DNA from: Streptomyces sp. JH14
GTDB taxonomy: Bacteria; Actinomycetota; Actinomycetes; Streptomycetales; Streptomycetaceae
NCBI RefSeq assembly: GCF_029428675.1
Contig: NZ_JAJNEL010000001.1
Coordinates: 3,286,001 to 3,350,000 of the forward strand
Direction of reading: 5' to 3'
DNA: 64,000 nt
Positions 1-8,431 of the stretch are shown here, one piece after another (position 1 is the stretch's first letter; every line of letters starts with the position of its first letter). The notes under the pieces are model-generated. The model had not been told where the DNA came from. It did no database searches and was given only the letters and a program-made list of their open reading frames with translations. Both the position numbers and the translations under genes were made by a program.

Positions 1-202
1 CGGACGTCTGCCCCTTAACGGTAGGGATGCGGCGAACTACGCTGGGTTTACTGAGGTTCTCGGCAGGAGGCATATTCCTCGGAGCTCGGCCATACGCGTG
101 TGCGGCCGGAGTGCCGGGGTCCGTCCCTGGGGAGGACACGGTACGAATGCCGCGCACCTCGACAGGTGACGCGGCGGCCGTCTGTGTGTCGAGGGGTGGC
201 GC

Positions 203-1807
203 ATGTCCAGGGAGCAACGCGGGCCGAACGAGAAGCTCGGAACCGTTCTCGCCCTCGCGGGAATCAGCAACGCCGGGCTCGCCCGGCGGGTCAACGACCT
301 CGGGGCGCAGCGCGGACTGACCCTTCGCTACGACAAGACCTCGGTGGCGAGATGGGTCTCCAAGGGCATGGTGCCGCAGGGCGCCGCGCCCCATCTGATC
401 GCCGCGGCGATCGGCGCCAAGCTGGGCCGGCCGGTCCCGCTGCACGAGATCGGGCTCGCGGACGCCGATCCGGCGCCGGAGGTCGGTCTGGCCTTCCCGC
501 GCGATGTGGGTGAGGCGGTGCGTTCGGCCACCGAGTTGTACCGGCTGGATCTGGCCGGACGCCGGGCGGGCGGCGGCGGGATCTGGCAGTCGCTGGCGGG
601 CTCGTTCTCGGTGAGTGCGTACGCGACACCCGCATCCCGCTGGCTGATATCCCCCGCCGACCCGTCGGTGGGACGTGACTCGTCGGCGGTACAGGAGGCG
701 ATCCTCGGCACACCGTCTCCGCAGGCCCCGACGAGGCCACAGGGTGCGCAGAGCGCGCTGAGTGCGCCGGGCGCACAACAGGGCGCATCAGGGGGCGAAA
801 CGAGCGCAGTCCCGAGCACGCCTGGCGCACCCACTGCGCCCGGCGTTCCCAAGCAGCCGGGGCCGGACTCCCTGAACGACATCTCGCCGCTGCGGGTCGG
901 CCACAGCGATGTGACCAAGCTCCGCGAGGCGGCCCAGGACGCGCGCCGCTGGGACTCCAAGTACGGCGGCGGCGACTGGCGCTCCTCCATGGTCCCGGAG
1001 TGCTTACGCGTGGACGCGGCGCCGCTGCTCCTCGGCTCGTACAGCGACGACGTGGGCCGGGCGCTGTTCGGCGCCGCCTCCGAACTGACCAGACTCGCCG
1101 GGTGGATGGCGTTCGACACCGGCCAGCAGGAGGCCGCTCAGCGGTACTACATCCAGGCGCTGCGGCTGGCCCGGGCCGCCGCCGACGTACCGCTCGGCGG
1201 CTATGTCCTCGCCTCCATGTCGCTGCAGGCGACCTACCGCGGCTTCGCCGACGAGGGGGTGGACCTCGCGCAGGCCGCCGTCGAGCGCAACCGCGGGCTC
1301 GCCACCGCCCGCACCATGAGTTTCTTCCGGCTGGTCGAGGCGCGGGCCCATGCGAAGGCGAATGACGCACCGGCCGCGGGGGCCGCGCTGAAGGCTGCCG
1401 AGAGCTGGCTGGAGCGGTCCCGCGACGGCGACGCGGACCCGTCGTGGCTGGGCTTCTACTCGTACGACAGGTTCGCCGCCGACGCCGCGGAGTGCTATCG
1501 CGACCTCAAGGCGCCCCGGCAGGTGCGGCGGTTCACCGAACAGGCGCTCTCCCGGCCGACCGAGGAGTTCGTCCGCTCGCACGGACTGCGGCTGGTGGTC
1601 TCGGCGGTCGCCGAGCTGGAGTCGGGCAATCTGGACGCGGCGTGCGCGGCAGGCACCCGGGCCGTGGAGGTGGCGGGCCGCATCTCGTCGGCGCGGACGA
1701 CCGAGTACGTACGTGACCTGCTGCACCGCCTCGAACCGTACGGGGACGAACCCCGCGTCGCCGAGCTGCGCGAGCGGGCGCGACCACTGCTGGTGGCGCC
1801 CGCGTAG
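203..1807 (+). CDS. Sporulation-associated HTH/TPR regulator (ORF1590/NsdA-like)
   Basis: This 534-residue protein has a helix-turn-helix-like N-terminus (about residues 10-55: LARRVNDL, then [11 protein letters not shown]). A Pro/Ala-rich linker follows (about 155-225). The C-terminal half is all-helical and TPR-like (about 290-530), with repeated Ala/Leu/Arg helices such as [20 protein letters not shown]. This matches the Streptomyces family that includes NsdA and the S. griseus sporulation gene orf1590, whose larger product (P56) has about this size. The ATG at 203 has a GAGGGG SD at 191. A second in-frame ATG lies at 368 (residue 56), just after the HTH, and would give a product lacking it, as reported for orf1590. 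Codon 268 (1004-1006) is TTA, so translation probably depends on the bldA tRNA. The family is well supported; the exact target genes are unknown. Confidence 0.8.
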   Translation: MSREQRGPNEKLGTVLALAGISNAGLARRVNDLGAQRGLTLRYDKTSVARWVSKGMVPQGAAPHLIAAAIGAKLGRPVPLHEIGLADADPAPEVGLAFPRDVGEAVRSATELYRLDLAGRRAGGGGIWQSLAGSFSVSAYATPASRWLISPADPSVGRDSSAVQEAILGTPSPQAPTRPQGAQSALSAPGAQQGASGGETSAVPSTPGAPTAPGVPKQPGPDSLNDISPLRVGHSDVTKLREAAQDARRWDSKYGGGDWRSSMVPECLRVDAAPLLLGSYSDDVGRALFGAASELTRLAGWMAFDTGQQEAAQRYYIQALRLARAAADVPLGGYVLASMSLQATYRGFADEGVDLAQAAVERNRGLATARTMSFFRLVEARAHAKANDAPAAGAALKAAESWLERSRDGDADPSWLGFYSYDRFAADAAECYRDLKAPRQVRRFTEQALSRPTEEFVRSHGLRLVVSAVAELESGNLDAACAAGTRAVEVAGRISSARTTEYVRDLLHRLEPYGDEPRVAELRERARPLLVAPA

Positions 1808-1989
1808 CGGTGCCTCCCGCTGCCGCCCGCGCTCCCTCGTGCCTCCCTCGTGCCTCCCGGGTGCCTGCGGGGAGTCCTCCGGGCGACGTGCAGGCGACCG
1901 CCGGCCGAAATCTCGGCGCCACGCTGGCCGCCGCTGGTTTGAGTGCGATGTCAGTGGGTCAGTGCACTATCGGGGTGGGAGGTGGCGTG

Positions 1990-3246
1990 ATGATGACGCA
2001 CGCGGCGTACGACTGCGATGTGCTGGTGATCGGCGGCGGAATCGTCGGCCTGTCGACGGCGTATGCGATCACACGGACCGCTCCGGGCACACAGGTGACG
2101 GTGCTGGAGAAGGAATGGGGCCCGGCGCGCCATCAGACGGGGCGCAACAGTGGGGTGATCCACAGCGGCATCTACTACCGTCCGGGCTCGTTGAAGGCCC
2201 GCTATGCACTGCGTGGCTCCGCGGAGATGGTCGACTTCTGTGCCGAACACGGCATTGCGCACGCGGTGACCGGCAAGCTGATCGTCGCGACGGAACGGTC
2301 CGAGCTCCCCCGGCTGCATGCGCTGGTGCAGCGTGGCCGGCAGCACGGTCTGCCGGTGCGGGAGCTGGGACCCGCACAGATCGCGGAGTACGAGCCGCAG
2401 GTGCGGGGGCTCGCGGCGATCCGGGTCGGCACGACCGGGGTGTGCGACTTCAAGGCGGTCACCGAGCGGTTCGCGGCCGAGGTGCGGGGCGCGGGCGGGC
2501 TGATCCGGTTCGGCGCGGAGGTCACGGCGATCGACCGCCGCCCGTGGGGTGTGGCGGTGCGGACGACGGACGGACGGGTGGTGCGGGCCCGGGTCCTGGT
2601 CAATTGCGCGGGGCTGCAGAGCGACCGGGTGGCGCTGCTCGCGGGCGACGACCCGGGCATGCGGATCGTGCCCTTCCGTGGGGAGTACTACGAGCTGGCC
2701 AGGCCGGATCTGGTGCACGGACTGGTCTACCCGGTGCCCGATCCGGCGTTCCCGTTCCTCGGGGTGCATCTGACCCGGGGCCACGACGGAAGCGTCCACG
2801 TCGGGCCGAACGCGGTGCCGGCGCTGGCCCGCGAGGGGTACGGCTGGCCGGTCGTACGCCCGAATGAGCTCTTGGACACACTGGCCTGGCCGGGCTCCTG
2901 GCGGATCGCACGCAGGCACTGGCGGTACGGGGCGGGGGAGGTGCACCGTTCGCTGTCGAAGCGTGCCTTCACGGCGGCCGTGCGGCGGCTGCTGCCCGAG
3001 GTCACGGAGGACGACCTGCGTCCCGCCGTGGCCGGTGTCCGGGCGCAGGCGGTGCTGCGCAACGGCACGCTGGTGGACGACTTCCTGATCCGCGAGGCCC
3101 CGCACACCGTGCATGTCCTGAACGCTCCGTCGCCCGCCGCGACGGCCTCGCTGCCCATCGGGCGGGAGGTGGCACGCAGGGCGCTGCTCCGGGCACGCGG
3201 GACGGGGTGGAAGCCGCCCGCCGTAGAATCGGGGCATTGTGTCTGA
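1990..3246 (+). CDS. lhgO: L-2-hydroxyglutarate oxidase (FAD-dependent)
   Basis: This 418-residue FAD-dependent oxidoreductase belongs to the DAO family. The Rossmann GxGxxG is at residues 15-20 (GGGIVG). The LhgO signature HQTGRNSGVIHSGIYY follows at 48-63. The family oxidises L-2-hydroxyglutarate to 2-oxoglutarate, feeding electrons to quinone or oxygen. I chose the ATG at 1990 because GGGAGG lies 7 nt upstream and the FAD-binding strand starts soon after; GTG 1987 and ATG 1993 are alternatives. The upstream open frame back to 1810 looks non-coding. The 3' end overlaps the trmB start by 8 nt. The overlap is consistent with co-transcription, although trmB also has its own candidate promoter inside this gene. 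Confidence 0.88.
   Translation: MMTHAAYDCDVLVIGGGIVGLSTAYAITRTAPGTQVTVLEKEWGPARHQTGRNSGVIHSGIYYRPGSLKARYALRGSAEMVDFCAEHGIAHAVTGKLIVATERSELPRLHALVQRGRQHGLPVRELGPAQIAEYEPQVRGLAAIRVGTTGVCDFKAVTERFAAEVRGAGGLIRFGAEVTAIDRRPWGVAVRTTDGRVVRARVLVNCAGLQSDRVALLAGDDPGMRIVPFRGEYYELARPDLVHGLVYPVPDPAFPFLGVHLTRGHDGSVHVGPNAVPALAREGYGWPVVRPNELLDTLAWPGSWRIARRHWRYGAGEVHRSLSKRAFTAAVRRLLPEVTEDDLRPAVAGVRAQAVLRNGTLVDDFLIREAPHTVHVLNAPSPAATASLPIGREVARRALLRARGTGWKPPAVESGHCV
3224..3229 (+). promoter_or_regulatory. Candidate -10 box for leaderless trmB mRNA
   Basis: TAGAAT matches the Streptomyces TANNNT -10 consensus and ends 9 nt before the trmB GTG, which lacks an SD. I see no good -35, so this is only a moderate prediction. 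Confidence 0.4.
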
Positions 3247-4048
3247 GTCCTTGAACCCCGCCCCCGAGACCGTCGAGGCCCACGATCTGCGCGCCGCCGC
3301 CTTCGAGCGGCAGCGCAGGCTGCGTCAGGAGCCGCGCTTCCCCGGCGGGCCCGCCGCCGATCCGGCCGGATCGCACCACGAGCGCCGGATCCGCAGCTTC
3401 CAGCCGCGCCGCAGCCGTGTCACGGCCGGCCAGGAGGACGCCCTGCAGCGCCTCTGGCCGAAGTGGGGCCTGGACATCGACGGTCAGTCGGTCCTCGACC
3501 TGCCCGCGCTGTTCGACGGGCTGCCGGTCGTGCTGGAGATCGGCTTCGGCATGGGTGAGGCCACCGCGCAGATGGCGGCCGACGACCTGGGCACCGGCAT
3601 ACTCGCCGTCGATGTGCACACCCCGGGCCAGGGCAATCTGCTCGGTCTCGCGGACCGGAACGGGCTGTCCAACATCCGGGTGGCCAACGGCGACGCGATC
3701 ATCCTGCTGCGCGAGATGCTGCCGCCGGACGCGCTCGACGGACTGCGGGTGTACTTCCCCGACCCGTGGCCCAAGAAGCGTCACCACAAGCGGCGGCTGA
3801 TCCAGCCGGAGTTCCTCGATCTGGTGGCGCAGCGGCTGAAGCCGGGGGCCGTGCTGCACTGCGCGACCGACTGGGAGCCGTACGCCGAGCAGATGCTGGA
3901 GGTGCTGACCGCGCACCCCCGCTTCGAGAACACCCAGGCGGACGGCGGCTACGCACCGCGGCCCGCGTTCCGGCCGCTGACCCGGTTCGAGGGGCAGGGC
4001 CTGGACAAGGGCCATGTCGTGCACGACCTGCTGTTCAACCGCCGCTGA
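3239..4048 (+). CDS. trmB: tRNA (guanine-N7-)-methyltransferase
   Basis: This 269-residue SAM-dependent methyltransferase would form m7G46 in the variable loop of tRNAs. SAM motif I is LEIGFGMGEA at about residues 99-108. The TrmB signature VYFPDPWPKKRHHKRRL follows, then TDWEPYAEQML. The N-terminal 60 residues are a basic, actinobacteria-type extension. The start is a GTG at 3239 with no useful SD; TAGAAT lies 9 nt upstream (3224-3229), so a leaderless transcript is plausible. The gene overlaps the end of lhgO by 8 nt. Confidence 0.92.
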   Translation: MSESLNPAPETVEAHDLRAAAFERQRRLRQEPRFPGGPAADPAGSHHERRIRSFQPRRSRVTAGQEDALQRLWPKWGLDIDGQSVLDLPALFDGLPVVLEIGFGMGEATAQMAADDLGTGILAVDVHTPGQGNLLGLADRNGLSNIRVANGDAIILLREMLPPDALDGLRVYFPDPWPKKRHHKRRLIQPEFLDLVAQRLKPGAVLHCATDWEPYAEQMLEVLTAHPRFENTQADGGYAPRPAFRPLTRFEGQGLDKGHVVHDLLFNRR

Positions 4049-4095
4049 GCTGCGCAATCGCGGAGCCTGCGAACAACGTGGCTGGTGCTGCCCCA

Positions 4096-4125
4096 TGGTC
4101 AGTTGTCGGTCCCCCTCGTTAGGGT
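4096..4125 (+). promoter_or_regulatory. Candidate promoter for leaderless PrsW-family gene
   Basis: TGGTCA (4096-4101), an 18-nt spacer and TAGGGT (4120-4125) lie directly before the GTG at 4132. That places the transcription start at or next to the start codon. No SD is present, as expected for a leaderless mRNA. Confidence 0.5.
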
Positions 4126-4131
4126 CATGGG

Positions 4132-5757
4132 GTGTCCGACGGGTCTGTGCAGCAGCAGGAGTCGCAGCCGGCCGTCCCGCTTCTCGAGGAGCAGCGGGTC
4201 GGCGAGATCCTCGCGGCCGTACCGGAACGGAGCCAGTGGCGCTACCGGCCGCGCCGGGTCGGGATGGTGTGGCGGAGCAGGACATTCCGTATCGCTGCGG
4301 TGTTCACGGTGCTCGCGCTGTGCGGGCTGGTGATCCTGGCCCTCGTCCGCGCCGAGACCGGCACCGAGGGTTTCCTGGTCGGGCTGGGGCTGGCCGTGCT
4401 GCCCGTCCCCCTGCTGATGGCGGCGTTCCGCTGGCTGGACCGGGTCGAACCGTGGCCCTGGCGGAATCTGCTCTTCTCCTTCGGCTGGGGTGCCTGCGCC
4501 GCCGCCCTGGTCGCGATCATCGCGAATTCGTTCGCGACCCACTGGATCGCGACGGCCACCGCCGACCCGGCAAGTGCGGACACCCTCGGGGCCACGGTGA
4601 TAGCGCCGGTCGTCGAGGAGAGCGCGAAGGCCGCGGCGGTCCTGCTGATCTTCCTGTTCCGGCGGCGGGACTTCAGCGGCGTCGTCGACGGTGTGGTGAT
4701 CGCCGGCTTCACCGCGACCGGCTTCGCCTTCACCGAGAACATCCTCTATCTGGGCAATGCCTTCGGCGAGGACCAGCAGATCGGCTCGGGCTTCGCGTCG
4801 GTGACCGCCGCGACGTTCTTCGTACGCGGGGTGATGACGCCGTTCGCGCATCCGCTCTTCACCGTGCTGACCGGTCTGGGCTTCGGCTTCGCGGCAATGG
4901 CCGCACGCCGCCGGCGCACCCGCCGGATCCTGCTGCCGCTGCTCGGACTGTTTCTCGCGATGGGCATGCACGCCCTGTGGAACGGCTCGGCGGCGTTCGG
5001 CCCGTACGGCTTCTATGCCGTGTACGGGGTGTTCATGGTCCCGGTCTTCGGGCTGGTCTCCTGGCTGGTGATCTGGTCGCGCCAACGTGAGCTGCGCACT
5101 CTGGCGACCGAGCTGCCCGTCTATGCGGCGGCCGGCTGGCTGACCCCGGCCGAGCCCCTCGCGCTCTCGTCGATACGGGCCCGCGGCATGGCCCGGGACA
5201 TGGCCCGCCGCCAGCACGCGCACGGGTACGGATCCCCGTACGCCACCCCCTACGCCGGCGCGGGCCACGGCTACCCGACGCCCGGGTACGCACCACCCGG
5301 GTATGCAGCCGCCGGATACGCACCACCCGGATACGCGGCACCCGGTCACCCGCAGCCCCACCTCCCGGCGTACGGCGGCAACCGGGTCGCGGCGCAGGTC
5401 CGCAGCCATGCCAAGGCGCAGGCAAAGGCGCGTGGCAAGGCGGCGGCCCGTGCGGTCGCCGAGTACGAATCGTTCGCGACGTCCCTGGCGTTCCTGCGCC
5501 GCCGGGCCCGCCGCGGAGCGGCGGACCCGGACTTCGCGGCGCGCGAGCTGGAACTGCTGCACCACCTCTGGCAGCGCAGGGAGGTGGCCGGCCCCGCCCT
5601 GGCGTACGCGGCGCAGGCATCGGGTCGTCTGCGCCCCCGGTACATATCCCCGGGGCCGGCCCCGCACCAGCAGTACGGCGGCTACGGCCCCTCCCCTTAT
5701 CTGCCGCCCCACACCCGGCCGCCCTACGGCAGCCAACCGCCCGGGCGCTCCTGGTAG
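4132..5757 (+). CDS. PrsW-family intramembrane metalloprotease with Gly/Tyr/Pro-rich tail
   Basis: This 541-residue polytopic membrane protein has about eight hydrophobic segments between residues 50 and 325. It carries the PrsW (M82) motifs: EESAK at 162-166, GFAFTENILYL at about 197-207, and conserved His at about 240 (FAHPLFT) and 280 (GMHALWNG). PrsW proteins cut anti-sigma factors or other membrane substrates; the substrate here is unknown. The cytoplasmic tail contains repeats of the type GYAPPGYA/GYAAAGYA (about 365-405). An Ala/Arg-rich helical segment and another Tyr/Pro-rich end follow, which is unusual for PrsW itself. The GTG start lies 6 nt after a TAGGGT box and has no SD. Only 4 nt separate its stop from the convergent aldo/keto reductase. 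Confidence 0.85.
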   Translation: MSDGSVQQQESQPAVPLLEEQRVGEILAAVPERSQWRYRPRRVGMVWRSRTFRIAAVFTVLALCGLVILALVRAETGTEGFLVGLGLAVLPVPLLMAAFRWLDRVEPWPWRNLLFSFGWGACAAALVAIIANSFATHWIATATADPASADTLGATVIAPVVEESAKAAAVLLIFLFRRRDFSGVVDGVVIAGFTATGFAFTENILYLGNAFGEDQQIGSGFASVTAATFFVRGVMTPFAHPLFTVLTGLGFGFAAMAARRRRTRRILLPLLGLFLAMGMHALWNGSAAFGPYGFYAVYGVFMVPVFGLVSWLVIWSRQRELRTLATELPVYAAAGWLTPAEPLALSSIRARGMARDMARRQHAHGYGSPYATPYAGAGHGYPTPGYAPPGYAAAGYAPPGYAAPGHPQPHLPAYGGNRVAAQVRSHAKAQAKARGKAAARAVAEYESFATSLAFLRRRARRGAADPDFAARELELLHHLWQRREVAGPALAYAAQASGRLRPRYISPGPAPHQQYGGYGPSPYLPPHTRPPYGSQPPGRSW

Positions 5758-5761
5758 GGAC

Positions 5762-6706
5762 TCAGGCGGACGCTCCGGTGAGTTCCGCCAGCTCCTGCTC
5801 GGTCAGCTGAAGGCCGGCGACGTCCACCAGGGCGGGCACCTGCTCGACCGTGCGGGCCGAGGCGATCGGCGCGGCAACGGTCGGCTGGGCAGCGAGCCAG
5901 GCCAGGGCGACCGTCGCGATCTCGGCGTCGCGCTCCTTGGCGACCCTGTCGAGTGCGGCCAGGACGTTCTGCCCCCGCTCCGACTCCAGGTGCCGGCCGG
6001 CCTTCTCGGCGCGGGCGCTCTCCACCGACACGCCCGGACGGTACTTACCGGTGAGGAAGCCCGAGGCCAGGGCGAAGTACGGGACGGCGGCGAGCCCGGC
6101 GCGGGCGGCCGTCTCCTGGAGCTCGCCCTCGTAGGTGTCGCGCGAGACGAGGTTGTAGTGCGGCTGCAGCGCGACGTACCGGGCGAGCCCCTCGCGCTCC
6201 GAGAAGTCCAGCGAGGCCTGGAGCCGCTCCGGGCTGATGTTGGAGGCCGCGATGGCGCGCACCTTGCCGTCCTTCACCAGCCGGTCGAGGGCGCTGATGA
6301 TCTCCTCGACCGGGACCGTCTCGTCGTCGTAGTGCGTGTAGTAGAGGTCGATGTGGTCGGTGCCGAGCCGGCGCAGCGATTCCTCGGCCGCGGCCTTGAT
6401 GGTCGTGGCGGAGAGTCCCTTGTATGCGGGGTGGGAGCCGACCTTGGTCGCGACGACGATGTCGGAACGGTTGCCCCGGGCGGCGAGCCACTTGCCGATG
6501 ATCGTCTCCGACTCGCCGCCCTCGTTGCCCGGGACCCAGGCGGAGTACACGTCGGCGGTGTCGATGAAGTTGCCGCCCGCCGCGGCGTAGGCGTCGAGCA
6601 CGGCGAACGACTGTGCCTCGTCGGCGGTCCAGCCGAAGACGTTGCCGCCGAGGGCGAGCGGGAAGACCTGAAGGTCGGAAGAGCCGAGCTTACGGAGAGA
6701 AGTCAC
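5762..6706 (-). CDS. Aldo/keto reductase
   Basis: This 314-residue NADPH-dependent aldo/keto reductase shows the complete catalytic tetrad: Asp49 and Tyr54 in FIDTADVYSAW, Lys88 in VVATKVG, and His125 in LYYTHYDD. The length and the start (LRKLGSSDLQVFPLALG) are typical of the YajO/Tas-like group, which reduces aldehydes and ketones of uncertain physiological identity. The start is a GTG without a strong SD. The gene is convergent with the PrsW-family gene and lies downstream of the M23 peptidase, separated from it by that gene's terminator, so it is probably transcribed on its own. Confidence 0.88.
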   Translation of the reverse strand: MTSLRKLGSSDLQVFPLALGGNVFGWTADEAQSFAVLDAYAAAGGNFIDTADVYSAWVPGNEGGESETIIGKWLAARGNRSDIVVATKVGSHPAYKGLSATTIKAAAEESLRRLGTDHIDLYYTHYDDETVPVEEIISALDRLVKDGKVRAIAASNISPERLQASLDFSEREGLARYVALQPHYNLVSRDTYEGELQETAARAGLAAVPYFALASGFLTGKYRPGVSVESARAEKAGRHLESERGQNVLAALDRVAKERDAEIATVALAWLAAQPTVAAPIASARTVEQVPALVDVAGLQLTEQELAELTGASA

Positions 6707-6810
6707 GGCGGATCAACGAATTCCGCCGCGCCCGCTATTCCGTGCAGAGGGCATGTGCCCAGCCGGCATCACGCCCCGAGGGTGAGGCGCCGGGACTCGG
6801 GAAAAGCGGA

Positions 6811-6852
6811 CCGGCAGCCCTGACGTCGGGGGGTGAGCGTCGGGACTGCCGG
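6811..6852 (-). terminator. Terminator hairpin after the M23 peptidase gene
   Basis: The inverted repeat CCGGCAGYCCYGACG pairs 6811-6825 with 6838-6852, with one wobble and one mismatch and a 12-nt loop. It begins 29 nt beyond the M23 stop. There is no U-tract, as is common in Streptomyces. Confidence 0.65.
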
Positions 6853-6881
6853 GGTTCGGATGCCGGGGAACCGGCGCGGGC

Positions 6882-7997
6882 TCAGACGGTGAGGCCCTTG
6901 TCGCGCAGCCAGGTCATCGGGTCGATGCCGGTGCCGGCCGGAGTGTGGACCTCCAGGTGGAGGTGGGGCCCGGTCACATTGCCGGTGGCGCCGACACGGC
7001 CGATGGTGTCACCGGTGGTGACCTTCTGGCCGACGGTGACGTCGATCGACGACTGGTGGCAGAACCACAGCTCCGTACCGTCCTCCAGCTCCAGGACCGT
7101 GCGGTAGCCGTACGAGCCGGACCAGCCCGCCGACTTGATGGTGCCGCTGTGGACGGCCTTGATCGGGGTGCCGGTGGGCGCCGCGAAATCGAGGCCGGTG
7201 TGGTAGCCGGAGGACCACATCGAACCGGCTTCGCCGAAGGTCGAGGTGATCGTGTACGAGGAGGTGGGGATGGTGAACGACGCGGCGAGCTTGGCGATCC
7301 GTTCGGCCTCGGCCTTCGCCTTCGCGGCTTCCTCCGCCTTCTTCTTCTCGGCGGCGGCCTTGGCCTCCGCGGCGTCCTGCTTCGCCTTGGCCTCGGCGGC
7401 GGCCTTCTCGGTGGCGGCCTTCTCCTCGGCGGCCTTGGCCTCCGCGTCGGCGGCGCTCTGCTGCTGCTCGGCCTGCTGGAGGATGCGGGCGCGCAGTGCC
7501 TCGCCGGCGTCGGTGGCGCCCTGCTCGGCCTCGGCGGTGGTGATGCCGGCGCTGGTGAGCGGGGCCGCGGACTCCGCGGCCTTCGCCTGGTCGACGGAGT
7601 CGTCGGCGAACAGACTGCCCACGCCGGGAAGGGACTTGGCGTCGGGGAGGTTGTCCGCGAGGGAGTCGGGAAGGGAGATGGAGACCGGCGGCTTGCTCTG
7701 CGCGGTGGCCATGCCGCCCGCGCCGACGGCCGCGATGACGCCGACTCCGAGCACCGTGGAGCTGCGGGCGAGTCCGTTGCGCTGCTTGGCGACGCGATGC
7801 CTGCCGCGCACGGGGCGGACGGACTCCTCGGTGGGATTCCATTCCTCCCAGGACCGGTCGCTCTCACCGAAGCCGTCGGCTGTGAAGTCAGTGGTGAACT
7901 CGGCGCCGAATTCGGTTCTCCGGTCGTTTCCGTACTCGCTCGCGAAGTCGGAGCCGAACCGGGAGGGGGCTTCGGGGGCAGGCTTGTTGGACGCCAC
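6882..7997 (-). CDS. M23 peptidoglycan endopeptidase with coiled-coil stalk
   Basis: This 371-residue protein has an N-terminal cytoplasmic or basic region and one hydrophobic segment (about 75-95). A long Ala/Glu/Lys coiled coil spans about 165-235, and a C-terminal LytM/M23 domain follows. Zinc ligands are visible as His266 and Asp270 (YHTGLDF) and the HLH pair at 345-347 (GPHLHLEV). It should cut cross-bridges in peptidoglycan during growth or germination. The GTG start has a GGAAAGGAG SD. A ydaO-class c-di-AMP riboswitch lies just upstream, so expression should fall when c-di-AMP is high, as known for Streptomyces cell-wall hydrolases such as rpfA and the Swl proteins. Confidence 0.9.
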   Translation of the reverse strand: MASNKPAPEAPSRFGSDFASEYGNDRRTEFGAEFTTDFTADGFGESDRSWEEWNPTEESVRPVRGRHRVAKQRNGLARSSTVLGVGVIAAVGAGGMATAQSKPPVSISLPDSLADNLPDAKSLPGVGSLFADDSVDQAKAAESAAPLTSAGITTAEAEQGATDAGEALRARILQQAEQQQSAADAEAKAAEEKAATEKAAAEAKAKQDAAEAKAAAEKKKAEEAAKAKAEAERIAKLAASFTIPTSSYTITSTFGEAGSMWSSGYHTGLDFAAPTGTPIKAVHSGTIKSAGWSGSYGYRTVLELEDGTELWFCHQSSIDVTVGQKVTTGDTIGRVGATGNVTGPHLHLEVHTPAGTGIDPMTWLRDKGLTV

Positions 7998-8021
7998 GGG
8001 GGCGCACTCCTTTCCTTCCTT

Positions 8022-8200
8022 CTCGCCTACCGGGTTAGCTGACGGGTTCGGAGCAGGAAGGTCTCCTACGGATCCCTCTGCCTCTTACGAGACACAGGTG
8101 TCCGATTCACCCCATGTAGGTGGTTCCCCGGTTCCCTTGCGGAATTCGGCGCTCGCGCACGGTGCCGCCACTGACGACGGCTGGGACAACCGCGCTGCGT
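8022..8200 (-). promoter_or_regulatory. ydaO/yuaA c-di-AMP riboswitch
   Basis: Read on the minus strand, the 3' part contains the ydaO hallmark CCGAACCCGTCAGCTAAC followed by CCGGTAGGCG (8022-8052). The central GGGGTGAATCGGACACC lies just upstream (around 8095-8115), with GGAACCGGGGAACC before it. These are the most conserved blocks of the class. It ends about 25 nt before the GTG of the M23 hydrolase, the classic Streptomyces target. The 5' limit is approximate. Confidence 0.92.
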
Positions 8201-8431
8201 TATCGAACGTTAATAGACACACGGGCCCGATTCCAAGCCGTTCCCAGTGATCATTCACGGCCTTGGCCTGGACTTTACGGGACACAATCGGGCGGAAACG
8301 GGCGAGTTGAACGCCCCTCAGCCATTACCCGGTTTCTGACGTTGCGTCAAATGTTATGCGGAGCGGCGTCTTTCGGTCACGGACAGTGGCATCGGCCCAC
8401 ACAGTCCTCTCACCGGCTCGGCCGAGTCTTC

